The notes under the pieces are model-generated. The model had not been told where the DNA came from. It saw only the letters and a program-made list of their open reading frames with translations, and searched no databases. Of a stretch of DNA of 39,780 nt, positions 39,239 to 39,780 are shown piece after piece. A program made the position numbers and the translations under genes. This DNA is from Bacillota bacterium (GTDB taxonomy: Bacteria; Bacillota; Clostridia; Lachnospirales; Lachnospiraceae), in contig JAEYQV010000044.1 in assembly GCA_023409835.1 (NCBI GenBank), positions 1-39,780 on the forward strand, given 5' to 3'. How positions within the stretch are numbered: position 1 is the stretch's first letter; each line of letters opens with the position of its first letter.

Positions 39239-39780
39239 ATGTCGAAAAGCTTATATATTGCAGAAAAACCCAGTGTTGCGGCTGAGTTTGCCAAAGCACT
39301 TAAGATATCCGGGAGGAAGCAGGACGGCTATATTGAATCAGAGGAAGCGGTAGTTACCTGGTGCGTCGGGCATCTGGTCACGATGAGCTATCCCGAGGTT
39401 TATAACCCTGCTCTAAAGAAATGGAATATGGAGACCCTGCCCTTTCTGCCGAAGGAATTTCTGTATGAGGTCATTCCGAATGTCAAGAAACAGTTTCATA
39501 TCGTAAAAGAACTCCTGAATCGTAAGGATGTCGATACTATCTATGTCTGTACGGACTCCGGGCGTGAGGGAGAATACATATACCGGCTTGTTGACCGGGC
39601 AGCCAAGGTACCGGCTAATAAGCTTCGTAAGCGTGTCTGGATTGATTCCCAGACAGAGGAGGAGATACTCCGGGGGATCAAGGAAGCAAAACCCCTGTCA
39701 ACCTATGATAATCTGTCCGAGGCAGCCTATCTCAGGGCGAAAGAGGATTACCTGATGGGAATTAATTTCTCCAGAATATT
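39239..39780 (+). CDS. topB: DNA topoisomerase III, N-terminal part
   Basis: This type IA topoisomerase relaxes and decatenates DNA. The window ends inside it after about 180 residues. The TOPRIM domain is clear: SLYIAEKPSVAAEFAKAL with the metal-binding Glu, and YVCTDSGREGEYIYRL with the Asp-x-x-x-Glu pattern. WCVGHLVTMSYPEVY, PFLPKEFLYEVIPNVKKQF and RVWIDSQTEEEI also fit. The catalytic Tyr lies beyond the window. The start at 39239 gives MSKSLYIAEKP with a GGGAAG site; an in-frame ATG at 39215 would add 8 residues. Confidence 0.92.
   Translation, partial: MSKSLYIAEKPSVAAEFAKALKISGRKQDGYIESEEAVVTWCVGHLVTMSYPEVYNPALKKWNMETLPFLPKEFLYEVIPNVKKQFHIVKELLNRKDVDTIYVCTDSGREGEYIYRLVDRAAKVPANKLRKRVWIDSQTEEEILRGIKEAKPLSTYDNLSEAAYLRAKEDYLMGINFSRI

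Overview
The window is about 40 kb of an AT-leaning chromosome from an anaerobic, low-GC Firmicute, most likely Lachnospiraceae or a close clostridial relative. The evidence is a glycyl-radical pyruvate formate-lyase with its activase, strong AGGAGG-type ribosome binding sites, a Cys-type T-box, Mini-III beside cysS, DegV, EcsC, HelD and DUF4349 proteins, and tRNA genes without an encoded CCA. It reads as ordinary core chromosome with small accessory patches. There is no prophage, CRISPR array, integrase or obvious defence island.

Layout. 1-2.9 kb: 3' end of pflB, then pflA and a histidine-phosphatase gene. 2.9-3.5 kb: a gene-poor gap with a possible small ORF and a minus-strand terminator. 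3.5-6.8 kb: helD and an EcsC-family gene. 7.1-7.3 kb: tRNA-Val and tRNA-Met with a consensus promoter and a strong terminator. 7.5-9.8 kb: an orphan [2Fe-2S]/ASKHA protein and ispF with a Cys-rich tail. 10.0-12.9 kb: T-box, cysE, cysS, mrnC. 13.0-13.1 kb: a very long hairpin element. 13.4-20.8 kb: a giant surface 5'-nucleotidase, a Nudix hydrolase, a DUF4349 lipoprotein and a Y-family polymerase. 20.9-22.7 kb: a small exported protein and a MATE transporter. 23.0-26.0 kb: nucleoside catabolism genes deoD, deoC, cdd and a PfkB-type sugar kinase. 26.1-28.3 kb: an inverted-repeat element, glyA and a HIT protein. 28.7-30.8 kb: an AraC/GyrI regulator, a 19-bp tandem repeat array and a QueG-like Fe-S protein. 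30.9 kb: an IS200/IS605 remnant abutting a divergent uvrA paralogue. 34-36.8 kb: a nucleotidyltransferase, a second AraC/GyrI regulator and a cysteine hydrolase. 37-39 kb, minus strand: a 57-residue Cys-rich membrane protein, a LUD-domain protein and degV. The window ends inside topB.

Genes that clearly work together are pflB/pflA (anaerobic pyruvate cleavage), cysE/cysS under a T-box that senses uncharged tRNA-Cys, and deoD/deoC/cdd plus a sugar kinase (nucleoside salvage). degV and the LUD gene may share an operator type.

The less ordinary signals are a dispersed short repeat found just downstream of terminators in the same orientation, the 88-nt hairpin downstream of mrnC, the 19-bp minisatellite, the unannotated 57-residue membrane protein, two look-alike palindromes upstream of degV and the LUD gene, and a sugar-1-phosphate-type kinase in a nucleoside operon. 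No single convincing new system is visible.
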